Part shown: positions 7,115 to 14,975 of the stretch, piece after piece | Layout of the letters: every line of letters begins with the position of its first letter | How positions within the stretch are numbered: position 1 is the stretch's first letter | Notes under the pieces: model-generated | What the model saw: only the letters and a program-made list of their open reading frames with translations | Databases searched by the model: none | What the model was told of the DNA's origin: nothing | Position numbers and translations under genes: made by a program | NCBI GenBank assembly: GCA_963742205.1 | Contig: CAVUKZ010000012.1 | Span: 1-64,000 of the forward strand | Length of the DNA stretch: 64,000 nucleotides | Reading direction: 5' to 3' | Source: WHSW01 sp963742205 | GTDB lineage: Bacteria > Actinomycetota > Thermoleophilia > Solirubrobacterales > 70-9

Positions 7115-8412
7115 CAGTTCTGGTTCGAGTTCCGGTCGGGGGTGCTCGGCTGCGACTCCGGGGTTCCGGGCGCGGGCCCGAGCGAGGATTCCCCGGTTCC
7201 GGAAGTTACCGGGGCCACCTCGGCTAGCTGGTCGACGTCCGCCTGCAGCTCGACCGAGAGCGCGCTCGGGTCGCCGATCAGCCACACGTGGTTGTACACC
7301 GCACGGGTGGGATCGTCGGCGTAGCCGGGTTTGAGGTCCAGCAGGTAATCCGTCAGGGCGGCCGGGAGGCGGTCCGCGTCGTCGGTGAGCAGCAGCGGCC
7401 CCCACGTCCCGCTGGCCGAGAGCGGTGCCACGCCCCCGGCGTCGAGCGGGCGCTGCGAGTTGGCGAGGACGAGCCCGTGGCCGGGGTCGTTGATGTTCCA
7501 GCCAAAGGTCCCGCTCGAGTAGCGGGCGAAGGCGATCGCGTTCTCCACCGGACCCTCCTCGCCGACGCGCACCGCGTTTGGCGCGACGTGCTTGATGGCC
7601 TTCATCGCCTCGGCGTCGATCGCCTCCTCAGGACCGAGCACGAACACGGGCACACCGTCGTTGCGGCGCAGGGCCGCGACCGTCTCCTTCGGCACTCGGT
7701 CGCGGCCGGAGAAGAGGACTGGGTCGCCGGAGCGCGCCGCCCAGGCCGCGGCGGGCATCGCGTACGCCGGCTCGTCGGAGCTCGCGACAAGGATGTGGTC
7801 CGGCTTGCCGGCCAGGCGCTCGCGCAGCTTGTCGATCTCGCCGGCGACCGCCGCCGGACCGTCGCCCTTGACCTCCAGGGTCTCCAGCCCCTCGGGGGCC
7901 GCGGCGGCCCCGATCACGAACGCCTGCCGCCCCGCGGTCGCCGCCGAGCCCTTGGGGTTCAGCTGGTCGAGCGCGGACGCGGTGAGGTCGGGGACCTCGC
8001 CCCCGTCCGTGATCAGCACCGGGGCACCGATCGGTGCCGCGACCAGCGAGCCGGCCGCGATCCCCGCCGGCCAGTCGCCCGCGTCGACCATGGTCACCGC
8101 GTCGGGACCGGCGGCGTCGCCCGCGGAGGGGAAGACAGCGAGCGCCGCCGCGGCGGCGTCGGCGATCGGGTCCGCTCCGGAGATCCTGGTGGTGTTCTTG
8201 GTCGCGAACGCCGGGAACCCGAGCTCGTCGGCCTGCTGGTCGGGCGCCGGCACCTCGCGGACCACGACCTCGGGCGCGGGCGACTTCGCCGTCTGGGTCG
8301 ATTCGGAGCCGCCCTCGTCGGTGGTCGCGAAGTACACGGCGACGCCGACGGCGGCGATCACGACGATCGACCCGGCGACTTGCCAGCGATGGGCCTTGAG
8401 CCAGGCGAGCAC
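7114..8412 (-). CDS. Membrane-anchored cell-wall-binding repeat 2 protein
   Basis: A surface protein of 432 aa. One transmembrane anchor lies near residues 10-30 (after K-A-H-R-W-Q), then an Asp/Glu/Pro-rich linker, then several repeats of the cell-wall-binding type 2 family. Recognisable repeat units are A-V-T-M-V-D-A-G-D-W-P-A-G, L-V-A-A-P-I-G-A-P-V-L-I-T, P-D-H-I-L-V-A-S-S-D-E-P-A-Y-A and A-R-S-G-D-P-V-L-F-S-G. In known relatives such repeats attach proteins to wall polymers. No enzymatic domain is visible, so it may be a scaffold. The GTG start faces the acyl-CoA dehydrogenase promoter. Confidence 0.8.
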   Translation of the reverse strand: MLAWLKAHRWQVAGSIVVIAAVGVAVYFATTDEGGSESTQTAKSPAPEVVVREVPAPDQQADELGFPAFATKNTTRISGADPIADAAAAALAVFPSAGDAAGPDAVTMVDAGDWPAGIAAGSLVAAPIGAPVLITDGGEVPDLTASALDQLNPKGSAATAGRQAFVIGAAAAPEGLETLEVKGDGPAAVAGEIDKLRERLAGKPDHILVASSDEPAYAMPAAAWAARSGDPVLFSGRDRVPKETVAALRRNDGVPVFVLGPEEAIDAEAMKAIKHVAPNAVRVGEEGPVENAIAFARYSSGTFGWNINDPGHGLVLANSQRPLDAGGVAPLSASGTWGPLLLTDDADRLPAALTDYLLDLKPGYADDPTRAVYNHVWLIGDPSALSVELQADVDQLAEVAPVTSGTGESSLGPAPGTPESQPSTPDRNSNQN

Positions 8413-8486
8413 GGGCGGGAAAACTTACGGCACGCCCGCGGCCGGCAGGCCCGGCTCGCGGCCTGTGGGGTATATGCTGCGCCTAT

Positions 8487-8504
8487 TGACTGACCAGTCA
8501 GTCA
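8487..8504. promoter_or_regulatory. TetR-type operator palindrome before acyl-CoA dehydrogenase
   Basis: A perfect inverted repeat with 8-bp arms and a 2-bp centre, TGACTGAC-CA-GTCAGTCA, 38 bp before the GTG of the acyl-CoA dehydrogenase. A TATATG that could be a -10 lies just upstream at 8471-8476, placing the palindrome over the transcription start. The geometry is typical of operators of TetR-family repressors that sense acyl-CoA. No TetR gene is present in the window, so the regulator is unlinked or beyond the edges. Confidence 0.7.
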
Positions 8505-8541
8505 GTCGGTTTTTTTCCACCACCACAGGAGATCAGCCAGC

Positions 8542-9858
8542 GTGGATTTCGCTTTCAACCAGGAGCAGCTCGCCTACAAGGCGCTGACACGGAAGTTCGC
8601 CGCCGAGCACATCCGCCCGGTCGCCGCCCAGCACGACGCTGAGGAGTCGACCCCGTGGGAGGTGATGAGGGCGGCCCGCGACCAGGGCCTGCACGGGATC
8701 GAGCACATCCAGCGCATGGGCTCGGACCCTGACGGGATGTTCGGCGTCATCGGCTCCGAGGAGTTCCACTGGGGCTGCGCGGGGATCGCGCTGGCGATCT
8801 CGGGCTCCGGGCTGGCCGCGGCTGGACTCGCTTCGTCCGGAACGCCCGAGCAGATCGCTCGCTGGGTGCCGGAGTGCTTCGGCGTCGGCGACGAGATCAA
8901 GCTCGGCGCCTACGCCGTCACGGAGGCCCAGGCCGGCTCGGACGTCAAGAGCCTGCGCACCACGGCCAGGCGCGACGGCGAGGAGTGGGTGCTCAACGGG
9001 ACCAAGGTCTTCATCACCAACGGCGGGATCGCCGACGTCCACGTCGTCGTCGCCAACACCGCTCCCGAGCTCGGTCACCGCGGTCAGGCCTCGTTCGTGA
9101 TCGAGAAGGGCACCCCGGGGCTGAGCCAGGGCAAGAAGGAGTCGAAGCTCGGGATCCGCGCCTCGCACACCGCCGAGGTCGTCCTCGAGGAGTGCCGGAT
9201 CCCGCTGGACAACCTGCTCGGCGGGATGGAGAAGCTCGAGCGCAAGCTCGACCGCGCGCGTCGCGGCGAGGCCTCGCGCGGTTCGGGCGCGCTCGCGACC
9301 TTCGAGCTCACCCGGCCGATCGTCGGCGCCTCGGCGCTCGGCATCGCCCAGGCCGCGTACGAGTGGACGCTGGAGTACCTCGACGACCCGAACCTGAGCG
9401 CCGACGTGTTCGAGCTGGCCCTCGACGACAGCTCCACCGCGGGCCGCCCGCCGCTCGAGCGCCAGTCGGTCCAGCAGGTGCTCGCCCAGGTCGCGACCGA
9501 GATCGAGGCCGCGAGGCTGCTCGTCCAGCGCGCCTCCTGGATGGGCCGCAACGGCATCCCGCTCACGGGTGGGCAGGGCTCGATGTCCAAGCTGAAGTCG
9601 GGACAGGTCGCCGTGTGGGCGACGCGAACGCTGATCGACCTCGTCGGGCCGTACGCGGGGACCCGCGAGTGCCCGCTCGAGAAGTGGTTCCGCGACGCGA
9701 AGATCTACGAGCTGTTCGAGGGCACGGCCGAGATCCAGCGCCTGGTGATCTCGCGGATGCAGGCCGCCGAGTACCGCGAGCGGCTGCTCGAAGCGGCCGC
9801 GATCGCCGCCGAGGCGACCGAGCCGGCCCTCGGCGGCTCCGTGGCCGCCACGTCCTAG
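8542..9858 (+). CDS. Acyl-CoA dehydrogenase
   Basis: FAD-dependent alpha,beta-dehydrogenation of an acyl-CoA, first step of beta-oxidation; electrons pass to ETF. The 438-aa protein has the N-terminal helical domain, the middle beta domain (Y-A-V-T-E-A-Q-A-G-S-D, then F-I-T-N-G-G-I-A-D) and the C-terminal four-helix domain ending in Y-E-L-F-E-G-T-A-E-I-Q-R, where the Glu is the usual catalytic base. Residues near 230-245 carry an unusual Arg-rich insertion (E-R-K-L-D-R-A-R-R-G-E). It starts at GTG 8542 after CAGGAGA, downstream of a TetR-type palindrome that probably controls it. Chain-length preference is not evident. Confidence 0.93.
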   Translation: MDFAFNQEQLAYKALTRKFAAEHIRPVAAQHDAEESTPWEVMRAARDQGLHGIEHIQRMGSDPDGMFGVIGSEEFHWGCAGIALAISGSGLAAAGLASSGTPEQIARWVPECFGVGDEIKLGAYAVTEAQAGSDVKSLRTTARRDGEEWVLNGTKVFITNGGIADVHVVVANTAPELGHRGQASFVIEKGTPGLSQGKKESKLGIRASHTAEVVLEECRIPLDNLLGGMEKLERKLDRARRGEASRGSGALATFELTRPIVGASALGIAQAAYEWTLEYLDDPNLSADVFELALDDSSTAGRPPLERQSVQQVLAQVATEIEAARLLVQRASWMGRNGIPLTGGQGSMSKLKSGQVAVWATRTLIDLVGPYAGTRECPLEKWFRDAKIYELFEGTAEIQRLVISRMQAAEYRERLLEAAAIAAEATEPALGGSVAATS

Positions 9859-10757
9859 CGCGCGACCAGCTCCTCCACCGCGGCGGCGAAGGCGCGCCGA
9901 TCGCTGAACAAAAACGCGTGCGCGCCGTCGAATACGCGTAGCTCCGCCTCCGGGACTCGCGTTGCGATGCGCTCCAGGTTCACCGGCGGCACCACGGGGT
10001 CCTCGCGCCCGGCCGCTGCGAGCGTCGGCGCATCGACCCCCGCGAGCTGGCGGTAGTTGCGGTCGCTGCGCAGCCACGGGTCCTCGGCCGCCACCTGGCG
10101 GTCCGTGGTCGCGGCGGGGACGTGGAAGTCGTCGGGGATCTCGCCGCTGCGGCTCGCGGTCACGAGGCGCTGCAGGAAGCGCCGCCCCTCGGCCTGCTGG
10201 TCGGGCGGATAGAGCTCTCGCAGGATGTCGGCGTCGCTGGGGTCGGGCTCGCTGTCGATCCGCTGCGCCTGCCTGGTACCGAGCACCGCCTCGCTGCCGC
10301 CCGGATTGGTGCCGGCGAGGATCAGATGGCCCACCCGCTCCGGGTGATCGACCGCGAGCCGCTGGGCCACGAAGCCGCCCATCGACCAGCCGAGCACATT
10401 TGCGTGCTCGACCCCGATCGCGTCCATCAGGGCCGCGGTGGAATCGGCGAGCGAGTCGAAGGAGCGGCCACGCCACGGCCCCGAGAGCCCCACGCCGGGG
10501 TAGTCGAACAGGATCAGCCGCTGGTGGCGGGCCAGGAGCCGCAGCAGCGCCGGGTCCCACTCCGACATCGTCGAGCCGGTCCCCATCAGCATCACCAGCG
10601 CCGGCCCGCGACCGCGCTCGTACCAGGCGATCTGCGTCCCATCGGCGTCGGCGTGCTTGACCGTCGCCTCAAACCGCTCCGAGCGGGGCGCGCTCGAGCC
10701 GCCACAGCCGGCGACCGCGATCACGGCGAGCACGCAGATCAGCGCCGACGCTCTCAT
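9855..10757 (-). CDS. Alpha/beta hydrolase lipoprotein
   Basis: A membrane-anchored serine hydrolase of 300 aa. The signal ends in the lipobox V-A-G-C followed by G-G-S-S. The hydrolase fold follows: the oxyanion segment near A-L-V-M-L-M-G-T-G-S, the R-L-I-L-F-D-Y-P-G-V-G-L-S-G turn, the nucleophile elbow G-W-S-M-G-G near residue 126, the acid at G-R-E-D-P-V-V-P and the His in D-G-A-H-A-F-L-F. All triad residues are present. The substrate is unknown; relatives include prolyl aminopeptidase-like and haloperoxidase-like enzymes. Its stop overlaps the convergent acyl-CoA dehydrogenase by 4 bases. Confidence 0.87.
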   Translation of the reverse strand: MRASALICVLAVIAVAGCGGSSAPRSERFEATVKHADADGTQIAWYERGRGPALVMLMGTGSTMSEWDPALLRLLARHQRLILFDYPGVGLSGPWRGRSFDSLADSTAALMDAIGVEHANVLGWSMGGFVAQRLAVDHPERVGHLILAGTNPGGSEAVLGTRQAQRIDSEPDPSDADILRELYPPDQQAEGRRFLQRLVTASRSGEIPDDFHVPAATTDRQVAAEDPWLRSDRNYRQLAGVDAPTLAAAGREDPVVPPVNLERIATRVPEAELRVFDGAHAFLFSDRRAFAAAVEELVAR

Positions 10758-10919
10758 CGGCCCAGCCTAGAAGCCGCCCGGGCGGCGCCCGTCGTGCGCC
10801 TGCAGCGGCGGTTGCAGAAGTCCCGACGCAGTCGAGGTCGGCGCCCGGACGGGCTAAGTTCGCGGCTGCCCGCCACAGCTCTCGCGGGCGACTCGCCCGC
10901 CCGCGAACCACGGAGAACG

Positions 10920-12080
10920 ATGCCCGCAGTCGAGACCCGGCGTACCCCGCGAACCCCCCGCGTCGCCGCCCTGGCGGCGTGCGCGTCGCTGCTCGCGATC
11001 GGCGGCGCCGAGCTCGCCGACGGGCAGGATCTGCAGACGCAGCTCTCCGAGCGCCAGTCCGAGCTCGAGGGCCAGCGCGACCGCAAGGGCGTGCTCTCGA
11101 CCGAGCTCGCGGGCTACGAGGACCAGCTCAACCAGCTCGCCGGCGAGGTGGCGACGCTTCGCAACCGCGAGGCGATCGTGGTCGCCGAGCTCCGCCAGGT
11201 ACAGGCGCGTCTGCACCGCGAGAAGGAGCGCCTCGAGCAGCTCAAGGCGCAGCTGCAGCGCTCCCTCAACGACCTTCGCAACCGCCTCGTGGACATCTAC
11301 AAGTCGGGCGACCCCGATCTGCTGACCGTGCTGCTCGAGTCCGACGGCTTCGATGACCTGCTCTCCCGCTACGAGTACCTGCGGCGGATCTCAGACCAGG
11401 ATTCGGCGATCGTCGGCAAGGTGCGCAACCTCCGTGACGGCACCCGGATCACGGTCGAGCGCGTGACCGCCGATCGCGACGAGATCGCCGCCAAGAAGGC
11501 CGAGCTCGAGCGCACCCGGGCCCAGCTCGAATCGCGCGAAGCGGCGCTGGACTCCGTTCGCGACCGCAAGGCCGCGGCGCTGGACGAGGTGCAGTCGGAC
11601 ATTCACCGACTCGAGGGCGACATCGGCGAGATCCAGGGCAAGATTCAGGCCCAGATCCAGGCGGCGACGGAGACCCCGACCACGCCGCTGCCCGCCGGCC
11701 CGATCCAGGGCGCGAGCTCGGGCTTCATCTGGCCCGTGAACGGCTCCGTGACGTCGCCGTTCGGCTGGCGCTGGGGCCGCATGCACGAGGGCGTCGACAT
11801 CGGCGTCCCGGCCGGCACGCCGATCCGGGCCGCGAAGGCGGGCAACGTGATCCTCGCCGCCTACACGTCGGGCTACGGCAACTACACCTGCATCGACCAC
11901 GGCGGCGGGCTCTCGACCTGTTACGCGCACCAGTCGAGCTACGCCACCAGCGTCGGCGCGTCGGTCGCCCAGGGCGACGTGATCGGCTACGTCGGCTGCA
12001 CCGGCAGCTGCTTCGGCGACCACCTCCACTTCGAGGTCAGGGTCGACGGCGCGGCCGTCGATCCGCTGGGATACCTGTAG
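10920..12080 (+). CDS. M23 peptidase with coiled coil (EnvC-like)
   Basis: A secreted peptidoglycan endopeptidase of 386 aa. A signal peptide covers about the first 35 residues (hydrophobic A-A-L-A-A-C-A-S-L-L-A-I-G-G). Residues 36-250 are long Glu/Arg/Gln-rich coiled coils, as in EnvC and related division or wall-turnover factors. The C-terminal LytM domain (from F-I-W-P-V-N-G near 275) has both zinc motifs, H-E-G-V-D-I and H-L-H-F-E, plus the middle His in T-C-Y-A-H-Q, so it should be active. ATG 10920 follows CGGAGAACG. It lies beside the gene for a membrane protein with a long extracellular tail at 12224. Confidence 0.92.
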   Translation: MPAVETRRTPRTPRVAALAACASLLAIGGAELADGQDLQTQLSERQSELEGQRDRKGVLSTELAGYEDQLNQLAGEVATLRNREAIVVAELRQVQARLHREKERLEQLKAQLQRSLNDLRNRLVDIYKSGDPDLLTVLLESDGFDDLLSRYEYLRRISDQDSAIVGKVRNLRDGTRITVERVTADRDEIAAKKAELERTRAQLESREAALDSVRDRKAAALDEVQSDIHRLEGDIGEIQGKIQAQIQAATETPTTPLPAGPIQGASSGFIWPVNGSVTSPFGWRWGRMHEGVDIGVPAGTPIRAAKAGNVILAAYTSGYGNYTCIDHGGGLSTCYAHQSSYATSVGASVAQGDVIGYVGCTGSCFGDHLHFEVRVDGAAVDPLGYL

Positions 12081-12144
12081 TAGCCGCCCCGCTTTGCGGT
12101 AGTTCGCGGCCTTCGCGTCGCGGGATGGCCGCGACCCGTGCATA

Positions 12145-12223
12145 TTCTTCGGCTAATCGGGAATAGAGGCCCCCGTAGGGGAGCCCCTCTGCATCGCCCG
12201 AACCCGGCGGGCGAAGCACAACG
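12145..12223 (+). promoter_or_regulatory. Structured 5' leader, possibly c-di-AMP riboswitch-like
   Basis: The leader before the gene at 12224 folds into several stems: a GAGGCCCC/GGGGAGCCCCTC region at about 12166-12190 and a strong CGCCCG-AACCCGG-CGGGCG hairpin ending about 10 bases before the ATG. The pieces GGCTAATC, CCCGTAGGGG and CGCCCGAACCCG resemble, from memory, conserved blocks in the second half of ydaO-type c-di-AMP riboswitches, which often precede actinobacterial cell-wall genes. The first half of that riboswitch is not recognisable, so this could be an ordinary attenuator or terminator hairpin. Confidence 0.3.
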
Positions 12224-12913
12224 ATGAGCACGATCGCCAGCCCACAACCGACCGTTCGCCGGAAGCTCGACCTGCGCGCGTTCGTCGCCGGCGGCACCGC
12301 GACGGCGGCGCTGATCGCCGCGGCGGTGGTCGTCTTCGGCTCGCTCGCAGCCTACGTCGCCTTCAAGGGCTCGCCGGTGCGCACCGACGATCCGCCGGCC
12401 GACAGCGTCACGGTCGGCGCGCCGAAGGCCGCCGCGGCGACCCTCGGCCGCGCCGGCCGGGTCGTCGCCGCGCGTCCGGCCGCCTCGACGCCGATCGCGC
12501 CGCCCCCTGCTCCGCCCGCCGTCGCCGGCGTCCCGGGCGCGACCCCGGCCACCGCGGTCACGGCTACCGGCCAGGACGCGGGCACCGTGACCACGCCCAC
12601 CGACCTCACCGCGCCGGCCACCGGCACGGCGCCCACGACGGCCGCGGCGCCCCCGGCGGCGGCGAACCCGACGGCCCCAGTCGACCCGACCAGCTCCGGC
12701 GGCAGTCCCTCCGGCAGCTCCGGCTCCAGCGGCACGGTCGGAGGCGTGGTCGACACGCTCGACAACGCGACCGGCGGAGCCCTCAACCTCAGCGAGACGA
12801 CCGCCCCGGTCACCGGCACCGTGGACGAGACGCTCGACCAGGTCGGCGGCGCGGTCGACAACCTGGGCTCGCAGGTGACCAACGCCGCGGGTTCCGTGCT
12901 CGGCGGCGGCTAG
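12224..12913 (+). CDS. Membrane-anchored protein with Ala/Pro/Thr-rich tail
   Basis: A 229-aa protein of unknown function. A short basic cytoplasmic tail (T-V-R-R-K-L-D-L-R) leads into one transmembrane helix at about residues 22-45. The rest is low-complexity Ala/Pro/Thr/Gly sequence, as expected for a wall-spanning extracellular tail, and ends with repeated T-G-T-V-D-E-T-L-D-Q-V-G-G and D-N-L-G-S-Q-V units. It lies downstream of the M23 peptidase with a structured leader between. Its stop overlaps the convergent hydrolase gene by 4 bases. No domain family is recognised. Confidence 0.65.
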   Translation: MSTIASPQPTVRRKLDLRAFVAGGTATAALIAAAVVVFGSLAAYVAFKGSPVRTDDPPADSVTVGAPKAAAATLGRAGRVVAARPAASTPIAPPPAPPAVAGVPGATPATAVTATGQDAGTVTTPTDLTAPATGTAPTTAAAPPAAANPTAPVDPTSSGGSPSGSSGSSGTVGGVVDTLDNATGGALNLSETTAPVTGTVDETLDQVGGAVDNLGSQVTNAAGSVLGGG

Positions 12914-13647
12914 GCCGCCCGCCCTCGCAGCGAGCGCTCCAGCCACCGCAGGGCCACGCCCTGGAGCTCGGCGTCGTGCTGGGCCGACTGGTGGTGCCCG
13001 CCCGGGAGCACGATGAGCTTGCGCGGTTCGACCGCCCGCCCGTAGAGCTCGGCTGAGAACTCGCTCGGGATCCGCTCGTCGCCCTCGGCGTGGATGAGGA
13101 TCAGGGGCTTGGCGCCGAGCAGCCCGACGGCGTCGCGGAGATCGTGCTCGCCGAGCCAGGCAGCGAGGTCGGCGCGGGCGCGGTCGGAGGCGCGGAACTC
13201 GAGCGTCCCGGCCCGCAGGCCGCGGAGCAGGTGCTCCTCGCCGGCCGGGCAGATGGCGATCACCCCGGCGATCGCGTCGCTGGTCGCGGCGCCGTGGATC
13301 GCGACGAAGCCGCCCATGCTCGAACCGCGGACGCAGACCCGCTCCTCGTCGACCTCCTCCCGCGCGCCGAGGAAGCGCGCCATGCGACCGACGTCCGCGA
13401 GCGCCTCCGCGGACATCTCGTCGGGCGAGTCCCCGTGGCCGCGCTGGTCGTAGGCGAGCGCCGCCCAGCCCGCGGCCGCGCAGGCGCGGCCGAAGTCGCC
13501 GTGGTTTGACTTCCGCGACCCGGCCCCGTGGACGATCACCATCCCCGGCCACGGCGGCGGCGAGCTCGGCAGCCAGGTCAGGTAGGGCCGCCCCTCGTGC
13601 TCGCCGGACTCAGTGGGCGGGGCAAGGGACCGGCGCGGGCGTGCCAT
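12910..13647 (-). CDS. Alpha/beta hydrolase (dienelactone hydrolase/S9-like)
   Basis: A cytoplasmic serine hydrolase of 245 aa. The fold is intact: V-I-V-H-G-A-G-S near residue 37, L-A-Y-D-Q-R-G-H-G-D-S, the nucleophile elbow R-G-S-S-M-G-G near residue 110, the acid in H-A-E-G-D-E-R-I-P and the His in L-P-G-G-H-H-Q-S. No signal peptide is seen. It resembles peptidase S9/BAAT-type esterases of unknown substrate. It is divergent from lysA, whose start is only about 20 bases away. Confidence 0.86.
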   Translation of the reverse strand: MARPRRSLAPPTESGEHEGRPYLTWLPSSPPPWPGMVIVHGAGSRKSNHGDFGRACAAAGWAALAYDQRGHGDSPDEMSAEALADVGRMARFLGAREEVDEERVCVRGSSMGGFVAIHGAATSDAIAGVIAICPAGEEHLLRGLRAGTLEFRASDRARADLAAWLGEHDLRDAVGLLGAKPLILIHAEGDERIPSEFSAELYGRAVEPRKLIVLPGGHHQSAQHDAELQGVALRWLERSLRGRAA

Positions 13648-13670
13648 CGGCCTGGATAATGACCGGCCCT

Positions 13671-14975
13671 ATGCCGCCGGCGACGCAAGCCAACCCGGTC
13701 GAGGGCTCGGCCGTCTACCCACTCGGGAGCCGCGTGACCGCGGCCGGACACCTCGAGGTCGGCGGCTGCGACGTGGTCGAGGTGGCGCGCGAGTTCGGCA
13801 CCCCGGCCTACATCTACGCCGAGGACGACATCCGCGCGCGCGCCGCCGCCTACCTGGACGCCTTTCGCGCGCGCACGCCCGACTTCGAGGTCCTCTACGC
13901 GAGCAAGGCCGCGCCGTTCACCGCCGCCTATCGGGTGCTGTGCGAGGCGGGGCTCTCGGTCGACGTCGCCTCCGGCGGCGAGCTGCACATGGCGCTGCGG
14001 GCCGGCTTCGCGCCCGACCGGATCCACATGCACGGCAACAACAAGACCGAGGCCGAGCTGCGGCGCGCGGTCGAGATCGAGGTCGGACACGTGATCTGCG
14101 ACTCGCTGGCCGAGATCGACCGCCTGGACGCGATCTGCGCCGCGGCCGGGCGCCGCCAGCCCGTGCTGATCAGGATCACTCCCGGGGTCAAGGCCGACAC
14201 CCACACCTACGTGCAGACCGGCCAGCTGGACTCGAAGTTCGGCCTCGGGCTTGCCGACGGCCTGGCCCAGGAGGCCATCGCGGCGGTCCGGGGCGCGGAC
14301 AACCTCGAGCTGGTCGGGCTGCACGCTCACATCGGGTCGCAGATCTTCGAGCTCGAGCCCTACGTGCGCGCGATCGAGGCGCTCGGCGAGCTCGCCGACC
14401 CCGAGTGGTGTCGGCTGCTGAACGTCGGCGGCGGCCTCGGGATCGCCTACACGGCGGCCGACGATCCGCCGTCGATCGCCGAATACGTCGACGTCAAGGT
14501 GGGCGGGGTCCACCGCGTGTTCGACCCCGTCCCGCGGATCCTCGTGGAGCCCGGGCGCTCGCTGGTGGGCAACGCCGGGATCACCGCGTATACGGTCGGC
14601 ACCGTGAAGGAGGTTCCCGGCGTGCGCACCTACGTCGCCGTCGACGGCGGCATGTCCGACAACATGCGGCCGATGCTCTACGGCGCCCGCTACGAGGCGA
14701 TCGTCGCCGACCGCGCCGACGCGGCCGCCGACAGCACCGTGACGATCGCCGGCATGCACTGCGAGTCCAGCGACATCCTGGTCCGCGACGTGAGCCTGGC
14801 CGCGCCCACGGTCGGCGACGTGCTCGTGACCCCGGCAACGGGCGCCTACGGATACGCGATGGCCTCGAACTACAACGGCGTCCCGCGTCCGCCGGTGATC
14901 TTCTGCCGCGACGGCGATGCCCGCGTCGTCGTCCGCCGCGAGACGCTCGACGACCTCACGGCCCGCGATGTCTGA
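13671..14975 (+). CDS. lysA: Diaminopimelate decarboxylase
   Basis: Last step of lysine synthesis: decarboxylation of meso-diaminopimelate with PLP. The 434-aa protein is full length. The PLP lysine lies in Y-A-S-K-A-A-P-F. Other marks are H-I-G-S-Q-I, G-G-G-L-G-I, the phosphate-binding E-P-G-R-S-L-V-G and the cross-subunit motif C-E-S-S-D-I-L. ATG 13671 is chosen; an in-frame ATG at 13659 is possible. A GATAAT lies 10 bases upstream, so the transcript could have little or no leader. It overlaps hom by 8 bases, forming a lysA-hom-thrC operon for aspartate-family amino acids. Confidence 0.95.
   Translation: MPPATQANPVEGSAVYPLGSRVTAAGHLEVGGCDVVEVAREFGTPAYIYAEDDIRARAAAYLDAFRARTPDFEVLYASKAAPFTAAYRVLCEAGLSVDVASGGELHMALRAGFAPDRIHMHGNNKTEAELRRAVEIEVGHVICDSLAEIDRLDAICAAAGRRQPVLIRITPGVKADTHTYVQTGQLDSKFGLGLADGLAQEAIAAVRGADNLELVGLHAHIGSQIFELEPYVRAIEALGELADPEWCRLLNVGGGLGIAYTAADDPPSIAEYVDVKVGGVHRVFDPVPRILVEPGRSLVGNAGITAYTVGTVKEVPGVRTYVAVDGGMSDNMRPMLYGARYEAIVADRADAAADSTVTIAGMHCESSDILVRDVSLAAPTVGDVLVTPATGAYGYAMASNYNGVPRPPVIFCRDGDARVVVRRETLDDLTARDV

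Noticed and set aside
8533..10560. A 675-codon minus-strand frame across the acyl-CoA dehydrogenase
   Set aside because: Arg/Gly/Pro-rich shadow of the acyl-CoA dehydrogenase and hydrolase genes; no domains.
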